A DNA stretch of 22,852 nucleotides from an uncultured bacterium (GTDB taxonomy: Bacteria; Bacillota; Clostridia; Lachnospirales; Lachnospiraceae). This document shows positions 16,209 through 22,852 of this stretch, piece by piece (position 1 is the stretch's first letter; each line of letters starts with the position of its first letter). The position numbers and the translations under genes were made by a program. The stretch is taken from assembly GCA_947088515.1 (NCBI GenBank), contig CAMUHA010000029.1, positions 1-22,852 of the forward strand. The letters run 5' to 3'. The notes beneath the pieces were generated by a model that was not told the origin of the DNA, searched no databases, and saw only the letters and a list, made by a program, of their open reading frames with translations.

Positions 16209-17219
16209 AACCTTCTCCTGCAGCATCTCACCCCTCCAGCTCACGGATACACATTTCAATTCCTTCTGCCAGGGAAACCCTGGGCGCCATCCTGTTCTAT
16301 TTCTGATCTTATCTGTGTTAAGCATACGTCTTTCAGGGTCCGATTCCCTATATCCTTTAAAAACCATTTGCGGCTTTTCAATCCCCATTTTTTTTGCACA
16401 AAACAATGTAAGATCAATAATAGAGATTTCTTCATCTGTCGCCACATTGTATACACTGCCGTCTAATGCGTCCGGACTATGGACCAGCGCCAGCGCCGCC
16501 ATGCAACTGTCAATGTTATGGAGAAATGTGCGCTTATTTTTTCTGCTGTTTTCCAAAAGCTCCACACAGCCATTTTGTTTTAGCTGCATAAGTATATGTG
16601 GAATAATGTGTTTAGGATATAACTCTTTTTTACTGTACACATTGGCAAAGCGTATAGAGCATCCCTTTATTTTGTTGTTGATTACCGCATCCCGCATAAA
16701 AAACTCTGTCATCAGTTTTCCTGCCGCATAGCTGGTTCTCTGACTGTGCTCTGCATTGGCAAGCAAAAGATAATCTTCTTCTGAAACACCCCCTTCCTTC
16801 CAGGAATTCATAGAATATACCTCTGAGGTTGAGCAATTAATAAAAATATCCGCTCCAATTTCAATGGCCTGATCCAAAAAAAGACGCATCCCCATTACGT
16901 TTGTCTCAAACGTCCTGTCAATATGATAAAAATGCTCTGTATGTACAACTGCTGCACAGTTTATATAAATAATTCTTTTAAATTCCTTTTTCATTGCCAT
17001 TGCCTGGTTTTTAATCTGCGCCATCTGTCCTTTATTATTAATATCAAATTCATAAAAAGAGAAATGGTCATTATCCTCTATTTCTTTTAACGCCTCTTTG
17101 GACGAAGCAAAAAAATTATCAAAACCAATGACCCGGCTTCCCTTCCCCACCAGAGTTCCCGCAAGCTCACTTCCTGTCATTCCGGCAACGCCGCTTATTA
17201 TATATAATTCCTCCATCAT
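15441..17219 (-). CDS. NAD-dependent epimerase/dehydratase joined by frameshift to a nucleotidyltransferase
   Basis: As read, one 592-residue frame. Residues 1 to about 325 are an extended short-chain dehydrogenase of the sugar-nucleotide epimerase/dehydratase type: GVAGMTGSEL near the N-terminus, NCAAVVHTEH, NCSTSEVYS, catalytic YAAGK and late NVATDEEISI and TDKIRNRTGWRPG. Residues 338-592 are a nucleotidyltransferase (see separate entry). The junction is unnatural. At residue 314 a one-base change to the other frame gives VSLAEGIEMCIRELEG and a TGA at 16228-16230, the ordinary end of such an epimerase. The ancestral state was therefore almost certainly two adjacent genes. The start ATG 17219 overlaps the stop of the upstream phosphoesterase gene. 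Confidence 0.75.
   Translation of the reverse strand: MMEELYIISGVAGMTGSELAGTLVGKGSRVIGFDNFFASSKEALKEIEDNDHFSFYEFDINNKGQMAQIKNQAMAMKKEFKRIIYINCAAVVHTEHFYHIDRTFETNVMGMRLFLDQAIEIGADIFINCSTSEVYSMNSWKEGGVSEEDYLLLANAEHSQRTSYAAGKLMTEFFMRDAVINNKIKGCSIRFANVYSKKELYPKHIIPHILMQLKQNGCVELLENSRKNKRTFLHNIDSCMAALALVHSPDALDGSVYNVATDEEISIIDLTLFCAKKMGIEKPQMVFKGYRESDPERRMLNTDKIRNRTGWRPGFPWQKELKCVSVSWRGEMLQEKVMKILIITVAGMARRFSESVGKDTLKCLYYQNSPKEALLFRMIYQNTDFDKYIIVGGFLFGKLEAFVRQNFADMEDKIVLIKNEHFEDYGSGYSLYLGMKKAGEFPFSSLVFCEGDLWVDKETFRQVCEVESDVVTSNRETICAEHAVAFYFDVKGKIHYIYDTKHRALSIKEPFTAIFNSGQIWKFTRRKILTDILENLSQEEMQGTNLIIIQKYFTALAGNEYKHFQFKKWVNCNTLTDFISASNGSGGCEVSL
16228..16283 (-). other. Probable frameshift site in the epimerase gene
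   Basis: The GGG codon at 16278-16280 (minus strand) is where the frames cross: adding one G would restore the canonical C-terminus and TGA. The site sits in a perfect hairpin, CCAGGGAAACCCTGG (16269-16283), a type of sequence prone to indels and read errors. Confidence 0.75.
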
Positions 17220-17944
17220 ATTCCGTACTCCAGTCTGTTTTTGTAAAACGCATCTACCTTTGCTGAAAAGGCTTTCTGCTCTCTTCCAATATTATAACTG
17301 CATTTTATCATGACAAAATCTTCCTTATCCAAGTCCAACAATGCACATTGGGCCATAGGATTTAAATTCCGCGGCTGTCCCACGGAACCAGGATTTATAA
17401 AAACTGTTTTTTTTCTGTTTCTATGAAGTCCATCCTCTTTCGGATAATATTTTTCAAAAAAATGAGGCAGATGTGTGTGACCGGAAAAAACATAGTCATA
17501 TCTGCCATATTCCTCTAAATCATCCCAGGGAAAAATCCCTTTCCAGTATTCATCTTCAAGACTTCCGTGCACAGCCAGACATTTTTTGCCGCATATATCA
17601 AACTCATATCTTCCTTTTCCAAGCATTTCCTGCATCAGATAATTTTTCGTATTCTCAGATAATTGACTACGGGTATATCGTGCACACTGTCGTCCCCGCT
17701 CCGAAGAAAAATTTACATATTTTTCAAATACAATTGCCTCTTCATGATTTCCCCAGATATTACATAAAACCGGATAGGACAGCTCTTTAATCAGTTCTAT
17801 CACTTCGTTGGAATGTGGTCCATAATCAATTAAATCCCCCAGCAGAACCATTCCCTGTATATTCGTTATCTCTCCAAGCTGCCGTTTTAAAGCTGCCAAC
17901 GCCTCCAAGTTTCCATGAATATCAGAAATAATTACTATTCTCAT
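17216..17944 (-). CDS. Metallophosphoesterase, YfcE-like
   Basis: A 242-residue calcineurin-fold phosphoesterase of the small YfcE/MJ0936 type. All metal motifs are visible: ISDIHGN, LLGDLIDYG, WGNHEE, AVHGS and SGHTHLP, with NPGSVGQPRN near the end as in that subgroup. ATG 17944 is chosen because it begins MRIVIISDIHGN and its ATG overlaps the TGA of the upstream gene (ATGA); the frame is open to 17971. The overlap, and the ATGA overlap with the epimerase, indicate a tightly coupled operon. Within a phosphonate cluster it may hydrolyse a phospho-intermediate, but the substrate is unknown. Confidence 0.88.
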   Translation of the reverse strand: MRIVIISDIHGNLEALAALKRQLGEITNIQGMVLLGDLIDYGPHSNEVIELIKELSYPVLCNIWGNHEEAIVFEKYVNFSSERGRQCARYTRSQLSENTKNYLMQEMLGKGRYEFDICGKKCLAVHGSLEDEYWKGIFPWDDLEEYGRYDYVFSGHTHLPHFFEKYYPKEDGLHRNRKKTVFINPGSVGQPRNLNPMAQCALLDLDKEDFVMIKCSYNIGREQKAFSAKVDAFYKNRLEYGI

Positions 17945-19176
17945 TGTGTTTTCTGTTTCTCCTGCAGACACATTTCCTTACAGTACTCATAAATCCTTTT
18001 CCCTATAGGTTCTGCCTTTTTATTCTTTTCTTTCTCTTCCAGCCCTGCCACTTCATCCAAATAATCTTCCAGCACGTCCATCCATCCAAAAGATTCATTT
18101 AACTTTCCCGTATACAGCCTTTGCCTGATTACATTGCGGTAAAAACCTGAAAAATACATATTATCCGCCTGGTTTAACTGCAGCGGCGTATAGCGGGTCC
18201 CTCCTGTACATCCATTTATGGTCAGAAGTCCGTTTCCACACCTGGGATATAAGAGAATTTCCTCTCCATTCTTTTCATATCCGCAAAACAAAGAATATAT
18301 TTTACATCTTCCAAATCCATCAGGATATCTGATTTTTTCCACACTTCCTGTCAGTTTATTTAATCTGAATATCCAATTGGAATGACAGGGCAGAGCAAGA
18401 CCATATTTTTCATTTATATCTATTCCCCTGATAAAAGGAGTCCGTTTCCCATAAACTTCCGTATCACATGCAAAACGCTCTTTTATGCCCTCTTGCGGGT
18501 TCCATACATAAATCGCTTTTTCTTCAAGCGAAGTAAGATAAAAATCCTTCTCTCCGCATACACTGATACCCTGTAGCTTTATCTTTCCCCCATCCATCCC
18601 TCTTTCCGTATTGGAAAAAACAAAAACAAGCTCTTTAGAGCTGCCGTCAATACAAAAAATTTTTGACCGACGGTATTCAGCCAGATAAAAAAGCTGTCCT
18701 TTCTGACACACACAGGCAATATCCAGAAGCATCCAGTTTTTATATCCGCCAATATACTCTCCAATTTTTTCTGTTAAATGCGGAAGGCTCTCTACCTGAC
18801 AGGACTCCGTATGAAATACAATAACTGGCCAGCGCACATAGCTTGGAAACATCCATAATCCATCCGCAGTAAAAAACGCATCGGCAACCTGAATCTCTTC
18901 ACCTGATATCTCTACCAATTCCCAACGCTCCAGTTTTAAATCCCAAATATGAATATATCTTCCGCGAAAGGGAATGAAATACAGTTTTTCGCCAATATGA
19001 AACACCCTGCGGTGCAGCCGCCCTCTTTCCTTTTCTGCCTGCGGAAAAAAATCAATGATCTGCGCCTTTCCTGATACCATATTCCATTTCATAAAAGCAT
19101 TATAATCATAATTGGAAAACCATAAATTCTCTCCAACCTGACAGGCATCCAAAAAAGTAATACTGTTCAATTCCAT
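17941..19176 (-). CDS. Predicted seven-bladed beta-propeller protein
   Basis: 411 residues without signal peptide or membrane segment. I count seven units of about 45-52 residues that share a pattern of a hydrophobic strand with an aromatic (GENLWFSN, GEKLYFIP, ADGLWMFP, KGQLFYLA, EKDFYLTS, KYGLALPC, GEEILLYP) followed by a strand containing I/V-x-W/F-x-L/N (FMKWNMVSG, IHIWDLK, IYVWNPQEG, IFRLNKLTG). They begin near residues 16, 62, 105, 159, 208, 257 and 303. This periodicity fits a beta-propeller. No family or activity is assigned. ATG 19176 is chosen because AAGGAG lies just before it; upstream in-frame ATGs fall inside the LicD gene. It is the second gene of the cluster. Confidence 0.6.
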   Translation of the reverse strand: MELNSITFLDACQVGENLWFSNYDYNAFMKWNMVSGKAQIIDFFPQAEKERGRLHRRVFHIGEKLYFIPFRGRYIHIWDLKLERWELVEISGEEIQVADAFFTADGLWMFPSYVRWPVIVFHTESCQVESLPHLTEKIGEYIGGYKNWMLLDIACVCQKGQLFYLAEYRRSKIFCIDGSSKELVFVFSNTERGMDGGKIKLQGISVCGEKDFYLTSLEEKAIYVWNPQEGIKERFACDTEVYGKRTPFIRGIDINEKYGLALPCHSNWIFRLNKLTGSVEKIRYPDGFGRCKIYSLFCGYEKNGEEILLYPRCGNGLLTINGCTGGTRYTPLQLNQADNMYFSGFYRNVIRQRLYTGKLNESFGWMDVLEDYLDEVAGLEEKEKNKKAEPIGKRIYEYCKEMCLQEKQKTQ

Positions 19177-19186
19177 TTTCTCCTTA

Positions 19187-19825
19187 TTATTCACCCGGAA
19201 ACTTAACATAAACTGCTGTATGTTTTGGTTCCCTTTCACTTTCCGGCGGCAGCGTCATATAATCCTTTCCATAATAGTATGCTAACATTTCCCCTGACCA
19301 AAGGGGCGCCCTTACCATAATTCCTTCAAATACCATATCACAGGTTTCCTCCAGCCACTTTCGCTCCTGACCTTTTGTCTCTTCTTTGGATCCCCAGGCG
19401 TAGCATCTGACTTTTTTTGTCTTTCCTTTTCCATAACAATATGCTATTTTTTCAAGTCCATGATATGCCCACTCTTTGGGCAGTAAATTCAAACACGAAA
19501 ACCCCATCCTTTTTAACAGAGTATCTGCACTTTGGGCGCCGACTTCAGAATAAAGTATTTTCCGGCAACACAAAGAAAGAATGTTACAGTAAATACGCGG
19601 AATTACTTTTTCCGGTAAGCCGTCACATGGGAAAACATCAATAAAAATACCAGTTTTTGATTTTAGACATTCATGACCTTCCCGAATAAAAGTTGTATCA
19701 TTCCTTAAAATTCTTGCATATCCCCAGCGGTATCCTTTGTCTGTCCGGTATGTCTGCAGAAAAAATTTCCCATCCAGCTGTTTCTCACAGATACCACAAA
19801 ACTTATCATAATCCCTTCGCATCAT
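19187..19825 (-). CDS. LicD family phosphotransferase, 5'-truncated
   Basis: LicD proteins transfer phosphocholine or similar phospho-alcohols from CMP carriers onto surface glycans. From ATG 19825 the frame gives 212 residues including RRDYDKF, GIFIDVFPCDGLPE and the C-terminal YYGKDYMTLPPES, all LicD-like. However, the catalytic block GTLLGAIRHKGFIPWDDD lies upstream of this ATG, in the same frame (19826-19921), with no ATG, GTG or TTG before an in-frame TAA at 19922-19924. The start of the gene is therefore missing or disrupted. From ATG 19825 the product would lack the active site, so this is likely a pseudogene or a sequence with an indel upstream. It would be first in the cluster. Confidence 0.75.
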   Translation of the reverse strand: MMRRDYDKFCGICEKQLDGKFFLQTYRTDKGYRWGYARILRNDTTFIREGHECLKSKTGIFIDVFPCDGLPEKVIPRIYCNILSLCCRKILYSEVGAQSADTLLKRMGFSCLNLLPKEWAYHGLEKIAYCYGKGKTKKVRCYAWGSKEETKGQERKWLEETCDMVFEGIMVRAPLWSGEMLAYYYGKDYMTLPPESEREPKHTAVYVKFPGE

Positions 19826-19921
19826 TTTAATATCAATATCATCATCCCAGGGAATAAAGCCTTTATGCCGGATGGCTCCAAGAAGTGTTCCCGAATCAAT
19901 AAGTATACTTTTTGGTATTTT
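19826..19921 (-). pseudogene. In-frame LicD catalytic segment lacking a start codon
   Basis: 32 codons upstream of ATG 19825 encode IDSGTLLGAIRHKG and FIPWDDDIDI, the signature of LicD enzymes, continuous with the downstream frame. A TAA closes the frame at 19922-19924, and no standard initiation codon or ribosome binding site lies inside. Bases 19925-19994 hold no recognisable LicD N-terminus, only AT-rich sequence. Confidence 0.7.
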
Positions 19922-19994
19922 TTATGTATTGAAGCTTTTACTCTGCAATTATGCAATTTATTCAAACACTAAAAGCTATATTTCTATAATTTGT

Positions 19995-20366
19995 TTAATA
20001 GCACAAAAAAAGACGATCCTTCCAGCAAAAGATTGTCTTTTTTAAGGGGGATCCCCTTTTTATATTCCGGCTTTTCATTCTCTCTCTTATAGTCACGAAA
20101 ACCTTATCACCAGGCTGCTTCCCTATCTTTTGCCGGATGTCCTTCCTTATACCAATAATATAGCATGTATTTCCTTTTTCATCTTTAACTCCCATGTTTA
20201 CGATACTTCCATCATAAGGCTCCCCGTCAAAAACTGCATGTACTTTTACACGCCCTTTTCCAAACTCTTCCCGGATATCATAAGGAAAAATTACATAGGC
20301 GCCGCCTTTTGGGTCTGCGCTGTATATAAATGTCTCAAATTCATAAACCTTTTGATTCACTTTCAT
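19995..20366 (-). CDS. DUF1905 domain protein with extended tail
   Basis: A small protein of the DUF1905 family (unknown function; the fold is common alongside YdeI-like proteins). The core is EFETFIYSADPKGGAYVIFP, FGKGRVKVHAVFDG and IGKQPGDKVFVTIRER. After RER the frame continues for about 20 residues that are encoded partly by the terminator hairpin. A GA repeat (20079-20086) lies exactly there, and one more GA unit would give RERE and a TGA. The tail is probably not native. Start choice is open: GGAGG is one base before ATG 20366 and seven before GTG 20360, and GTG 20381 is also in frame. Confidence 0.75.
   Translation of the reverse strand: MKVNQKVYEFETFIYSADPKGGAYVIFPYDIREEFGKGRVKVHAVFDGEPYDGSIVNMGVKDEKGNTCYIIGIRKDIRQKIGKQPGDKVFVTIRERMKSRNIKRGSPLKKTIFCWKDRLFLCY
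20005..20043 (-). terminator. Terminator after the DUF1905 gene
   Basis: AAAAAAGACGATC (20006-20018) pairs with GATTGTCTTTTTT (20031-20043) over 13 positions with one G-U, around a 12-base loop. A/T runs on both sides make it potentially bidirectional. The annotated DUF1905 frame reads through it. Confidence 0.75.
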
Positions 20367-20381
20367 ACCTCCATATACCAC

Positions 20382-20509
20382 CGTTTTCTATTATTTTAAA
20401 ATTATCCCTGCTTCGTGCCCCTGTAGCATCATATTTCATCCCTGTTAAACCGCACCAGTCAGCCTCTTGGCATTTAGTTCCAAGCCTTTCCTTATATTCT
20501 TCCTATGCA
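20382..20509. other. Intergenic stretch with an orphan open frame
   Basis: No gene that I can support. On the minus strand a frame stays open for about 50 codons after a TAG near 20504 (containing ADWCGLTGMKYDATGARSR) and runs past the DUF1905 start, but it has no convincing start site or recognisable family. It may be a gene remnant or chance. Confidence 0.25.
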
Positions 20510-20553
20510 ATTTATATAAAATAGAGCCTGCCATAATGGAAAGCTCTATTTTA
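20510..20553 (-). terminator. Terminator of the Rpn-family gene
   Basis: TAAAATAGAGC (20517-20527) and GCTCTATTTTA (20543-20553) form a perfect 11-bp stem with a 15-base loop. ATTTTATAT follows on the minus strand. It lies 17 bases after the stop codon. Confidence 0.75.
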
Positions 20554-20569
20554 AAACATACAATTTATG

Positions 20570-21562
20570 CTAATCAATCATATTATATTCCTTGTATAAC
20601 TGTTTTCTCGCTTTTTCATCAAAAATCTCATCCAATTCATCTAATCGGTTATCTCTTTTAAGATATCTAATTAATGTTGCCAGCAGGTTTTCTCCCTGCT
20701 GCATCCCCTGCTGCATCCCCTGCTGCATTCCCTGCTGCATTCCCTGCTGCATTCCCTGCTGCATCCCTTTTTGCATTGCCTTCTGCATAATTGACTGCCC
20801 CAATCCATCCATATCGCTCACTCCTTTTAATACCTTTTCATTGCTTCTAATGTCTACATATTTTGCTATCTTTTCCTTATCACAATCAAATATCCCAGAC
20901 AAATAATCAAATATTGGGACATCCGTCTTTTCGCCTCTGCGTATTACAATTACATTCATAAGGTCATAGTCTTCTTCTGGTTCATCCGTTGCACCTACAA
21001 TATCTGTTTTCTTTATAGAATACATGGATACCGTATTTTGCAGTTTCAGCGGAATTCTCTCATTACATATCCAAATACTGTAGGCTTTCTGTATATCTCC
21101 ATAATTTGTCTGTTCTGTTAATCCACCAAGCTGATAGCTGATTTCTCTCGCCGCGTAATATATTCCTCTTTTTATTACTGGGTAAGAAGGGTCTGTTGGT
21201 CTGTAATTATTCTGAACTTCTAAATCAATATGTAAATGAATACAAAGATTTTCATTACTTAACATAGGATTCACAGCCTGAAAGTGCGTATCATACACAA
21301 TCATCTTGTCGCTGACAGATTCCATTGCTGTTGGCATTCCCTTTATTCTGGCAGGAACATCCTCAACAGGAATATCCTGAATGCTGTCTGCATCTATATA
21401 ATGGATAATTTCCTCCACTGTAGAGTCTTTGTATTCTGGTACTACTTCCTTTAATACAGGCGCTATAATTTCTCTGTTATGGAATAATCGTTTGCATGCT
21501 TTATCATATTTACTCCCAATAGATTCTGCTACAGCTATGTCTATTTCTGTTTCTGTTTTCAT
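20570..21562 (-). CDS. Rpn/PD-(D/E)XK nuclease family protein
   Basis: A 330-residue member of the Rpn-like PD-(D/E)XK nuclease/transposase family, proteins often present in many copies in Lachnospiraceae; E. coli Rpn proteins promote RecA-independent recombination. The N-terminal YDKACKRLFHNREIIAPVLK and the nuclease-core strand LHIDLEVQNNYR (E-x-Q, the family's form of the catalytic pair) are visible, followed by GIYYAAREISYQL. Residues near 268-297 are a low-complexity run of MQKA, MQKG and six MQQG units before the C-terminal helix NLLATLIRYLKRDNRLDELDEIFD. Such repeats are common at this position in the family. It has its own promoter and terminator. There is no sign of insertion-sequence ends. 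Confidence 0.82.
   Translation of the reverse strand: MKTETEIDIAVAESIGSKYDKACKRLFHNREIIAPVLKEVVPEYKDSTVEEIIHYIDADSIQDIPVEDVPARIKGMPTAMESVSDKMIVYDTHFQAVNPMLSNENLCIHLHIDLEVQNNYRPTDPSYPVIKRGIYYAAREISYQLGGLTEQTNYGDIQKAYSIWICNERIPLKLQNTVSMYSIKKTDIVGATDEPEEDYDLMNVIVIRRGEKTDVPIFDYLSGIFDCDKEKIAKYVDIRSNEKVLKGVSDMDGLGQSIMQKAMQKGMQQGMQQGMQQGMQQGMQQGMQQGENLLATLIRYLKRDNRLDELDEIFDEKARKQLYKEYNMID
20694..20789. repeat. 12-bp tandem repeat inside the Rpn-family gene
   Basis: Six near-identical copies of CCCTGCTGCATY (20694-20765), then two degenerate copies (20766-20789). On the coding strand each unit reads ATG CAG CAG GGA (MQQG). Copies differ only at the T/C third position, so copy number can change by slippage without breaking the frame. 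Confidence 0.9.
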
Positions 21563-21606
21563 ACTTCCCCCTTTCCCTTCATTTCAAGAATATATATCAA
21601 TTAATC

Positions 21607-21627
21607 AATGGATCTCTTCTATCCATT
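21607..21627. repeat. Leader hairpin of the Rpn-family gene
   Basis: AATGGAT and ATCCATT form a perfect 7-bp stem with a 7-base loop in the predicted 5' leader, about 45 bases before the start codon. No T-tract follows, so it is not a terminator; it may affect mRNA stability or translation. Confidence 0.4.
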
Positions 21628-21648
21628 ATTCCGTTTATATATATTTTA

Positions 21649-21677
21649 ATTATATGCTAATCCTTCCTGTTTTACAA
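21649..21677 (-). promoter_or_regulatory. Promoter of the Rpn-family gene
   Basis: On the minus strand TTGTAA (21672-21677) and a perfect TATAAT (21649-21654) are 17 bases apart, giving a leader of about 80 bases. A second possible promoter (ATGACG, 18 bases, TATAAT at 21723-21728) lies about 75 bases further upstream. Confidence 0.6.
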
Positions 21678-21786
21678 GCCCGGATTTCCTTTCTGACAAA
21701 TATACTTTCACTGCTTCTCCCTATTATATCTGTTGGAACACAATGCCGTCATTCTTCCCTGATTCTTTAAATTCTTGCACATTCTG

Positions 21787-22137
21787 TTATCTGCGCAATA
21801 TTTTATCCATTGTTTTCCCTTTGGCTAGTTCATCAATCAGCTTGTCCAGGTAACGGATATCCCGCAAAAGCGGTTCTTCAATTTTCTCAACTCTGACACC
21901 GCAGACAACGCCTTTTATTAAGCTTCTTTTTTCATTCATTTCCGGTGCATTTAAGAAAAAATCTCCATAAGCAATCTTTTTATCATTCAAATCTTCCAAC
22001 TCTTCCTGGCTATATCCGGTAAGCCACCGGATTACCTCATCTACTTCTTCTTTTGTCCTTCCTTTTTTTACCGCCTTTTGTACAAGAAGCTTGTAAATTT
22101 TTGAAAATTCCATCTGGTATACTTTCTCATTGCTCAT
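21787..22137 (-). CDS. DUF2200 family protein
   Basis: A 116-residue protein that I assign to DUF2200, of unknown function. Family-like features are the start VYQMEFSKIYKLLVQKAVKKGR, the middle EVIRWLTGYSQEEL and the FFLNAPEMNEKRSLIKGVVCGVRVE block, ending with a helical KLIDELAKGKTMDKIL. Length is normal. It lies 53 bases downstream of the DUF1801 gene on the same strand with no terminator between, so the two are likely co-transcribed. Bases 21563-21786 downstream contain the promoter and leader of the Rpn-family gene and no obvious terminator for this one. Confidence 0.85.
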   Translation of the reverse strand: MSNEKVYQMEFSKIYKLLVQKAVKKGRTKEEVDEVIRWLTGYSQEELEDLNDKKIAYGDFFLNAPEMNEKRSLIKGVVCGVRVEKIEEPLLRDIRYLDKLIDELAKGKTMDKILRR

Positions 22138-22190
22138 AACATATCTGCCTTTCGATTTATTCCAATTTCATCTGTCATATAAAACGCATC

Positions 22191-22607
22191 TTATGGGTGA
22201 TTTCCCGTTTCATTGCACCACTTGGCAATATCCATTACTAACTCCAGCGGAAGAGGTTCATTGTACAAGAACTGTATCGTTCCTTTACTGGTCTTATAAT
22301 TTTTCAGTCTCTCACCAAATTCCACCACAGCTTCTGTTCCTGCATACACACCAATATGCTTCTTATGGGCAGCAAAATGGATAATATTATATTTATCCCA
22401 AAATGTCGGCATACTCCACGAAATTCTCTCATCAGCCTCCGGCAGGGCCATACGAATGGCATTTCGTATCTCCCTTAAGTACTGCTGGTGTTCTTCTGGC
22501 TGTGCCTGAATATATTCATCAATTGTCTTCGGTTTCTCTCCACAATAATGGCTCTGGTTCTGTTTTAATAAAGCGCGTCCGCACTTCGGACATGTCCACA
22601 TTTCCAT
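22191..22607 (-). CDS. DUF1801 protein with N-terminal zinc ribbon
   Basis: 138 residues. The first part carries CPKCGRALLKQNQSHYC, a probable C-x2-C plus H/C zinc knuckle. The rest is a DUF1801 (YdhG-like) domain: IDEYIQAQPEEHQQYLREIR, then DERISWSMPTFW, IIHFAAHKKHIGVY and IQFLYNEPLPLELV. Relatives in Bacillus have been linked to iron delivery to frataxin-like proteins, but that cannot be assumed here. The start ATG 22607 is preceded by GGAGG at three bases; ATG 22601, at nine bases, is an alternative. Bases 22608-22852 upstream are AT-rich and contain no supported gene, only weak promoter-like hexamers. Confidence 0.85.
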   Translation of the reverse strand: MEMWTCPKCGRALLKQNQSHYCGEKPKTIDEYIQAQPEEHQQYLREIRNAIRMALPEADERISWSMPTFWDKYNIIHFAAHKKHIGVYAGTEAVVEFGERLKNYKTSKGTIQFLYNEPLPLELVMDIAKWCNETGNHP

Positions 22608-22852
22608 TTTCCTCCCTTACTTCCAGCCTTCCATTCTTATACACCACATATCTCAGGCGATGTTTTCGATACTGCACCAATAGTAAATTTAAAGATTTTA
22701 ATTATGATATTATTCTACCATAACTATACAAATTATTCTATTCCCATAAATAATAACATATGTTTGGGCTTTGCTCCTGTCAGTATTGCAAATGCTCACT
22801 TTTACAATGCTGTTTCTATATCAGGAAAAGTTTATAGGTGAAGACGCAAGGA

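Noticed and set aside
16269..16283. Programmed -1 frameshifting at the epimerase hairpin
   Set aside because: The zero-frame codons CCA GGG TTT do not form a slippery heptamer, and the fused product makes less sense than two separate genes, so an indel is the simpler reading.
20694..20789. A short repeat array resembling a CRISPR
   Set aside because: The units are 12 bp, contiguous without spacers, and encode MQQG inside a gene.
20570..21562. A mobile insertion sequence
   Set aside because: The family is sometimes labelled transposase, but there are no terminal inverted repeats or target duplications visible around it, and it has its own promoter and terminator.

Overview
The window looks like chromosomal DNA of a gut-type clostridium, most likely Lachnospiraceae. 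Supporting signs are the moderately AT-rich composition, strong AGGAGG-type ribosome binding sites, a yqeG-aroE-aroK-aroQ block next to efp, and several families common in that group (DUF5688, Rpn/PD-(D/E)XK nuclease with an MQQG repeat, DUF1905, DUF2200, DUF1801 with a zinc ribbon). The genus is an inference. Apart from one metallophosphoesterase (and perhaps a fragment at the left edge), every gene is on the minus strand.

Left part (1-7900): a possible gene end, a calcineurin-type phosphoesterase (+), then NADP-glutamate dehydrogenase gdhA, a small helical hypothetical, a Gfo/Idh/MocA oxidoreductase, a membrane-anchored protein with two SH3b domains, tRNA-Arg(CCG), a DUF5688 protein and elongation factor P. 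Hairpin terminators separate several of these units.

Middle (8010-10414): a shikimate operon transcribed yqeG, aroE, aroK, aroQ from an extended -10 promoter. It carries a tiny open frame that may couple aroK to aroQ translation.

The most interesting part is 10618-19921, a run of genes for making and probably attaching a phosphonate to a cell-surface glycan. Phosphoenolpyruvate mutase (with an N-terminal cytidylyltransferase domain) and phosphonopyruvate decarboxylase would convert PEP to phosphonoacetaldehyde. Around them are a Rossmann-fold protein distantly like lactate/malate dehydrogenase, an epimerase/dehydratase, a LicC-like nucleotidyltransferase, a metallophosphoesterase, a seven-repeat beta-propeller-like protein, a LicD-type transferase and a left-handed beta-helix acyltransferase. 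No 2-aminoethylphosphonate transaminase is present, so the end product may be a hydroxylated or otherwise different phosphonate.

This cluster shows damage or sequence errors. The epimerase is frameshifted into the nucleotidyltransferase, and LicD has its catalytic motif upstream of any usable start codon.

Right part (19995-22852): a DUF1905 protein whose tail runs into its own terminator, an Rpn-family nuclease with a 12-bp tandem repeat, and a DUF1801-DUF2200 pair.
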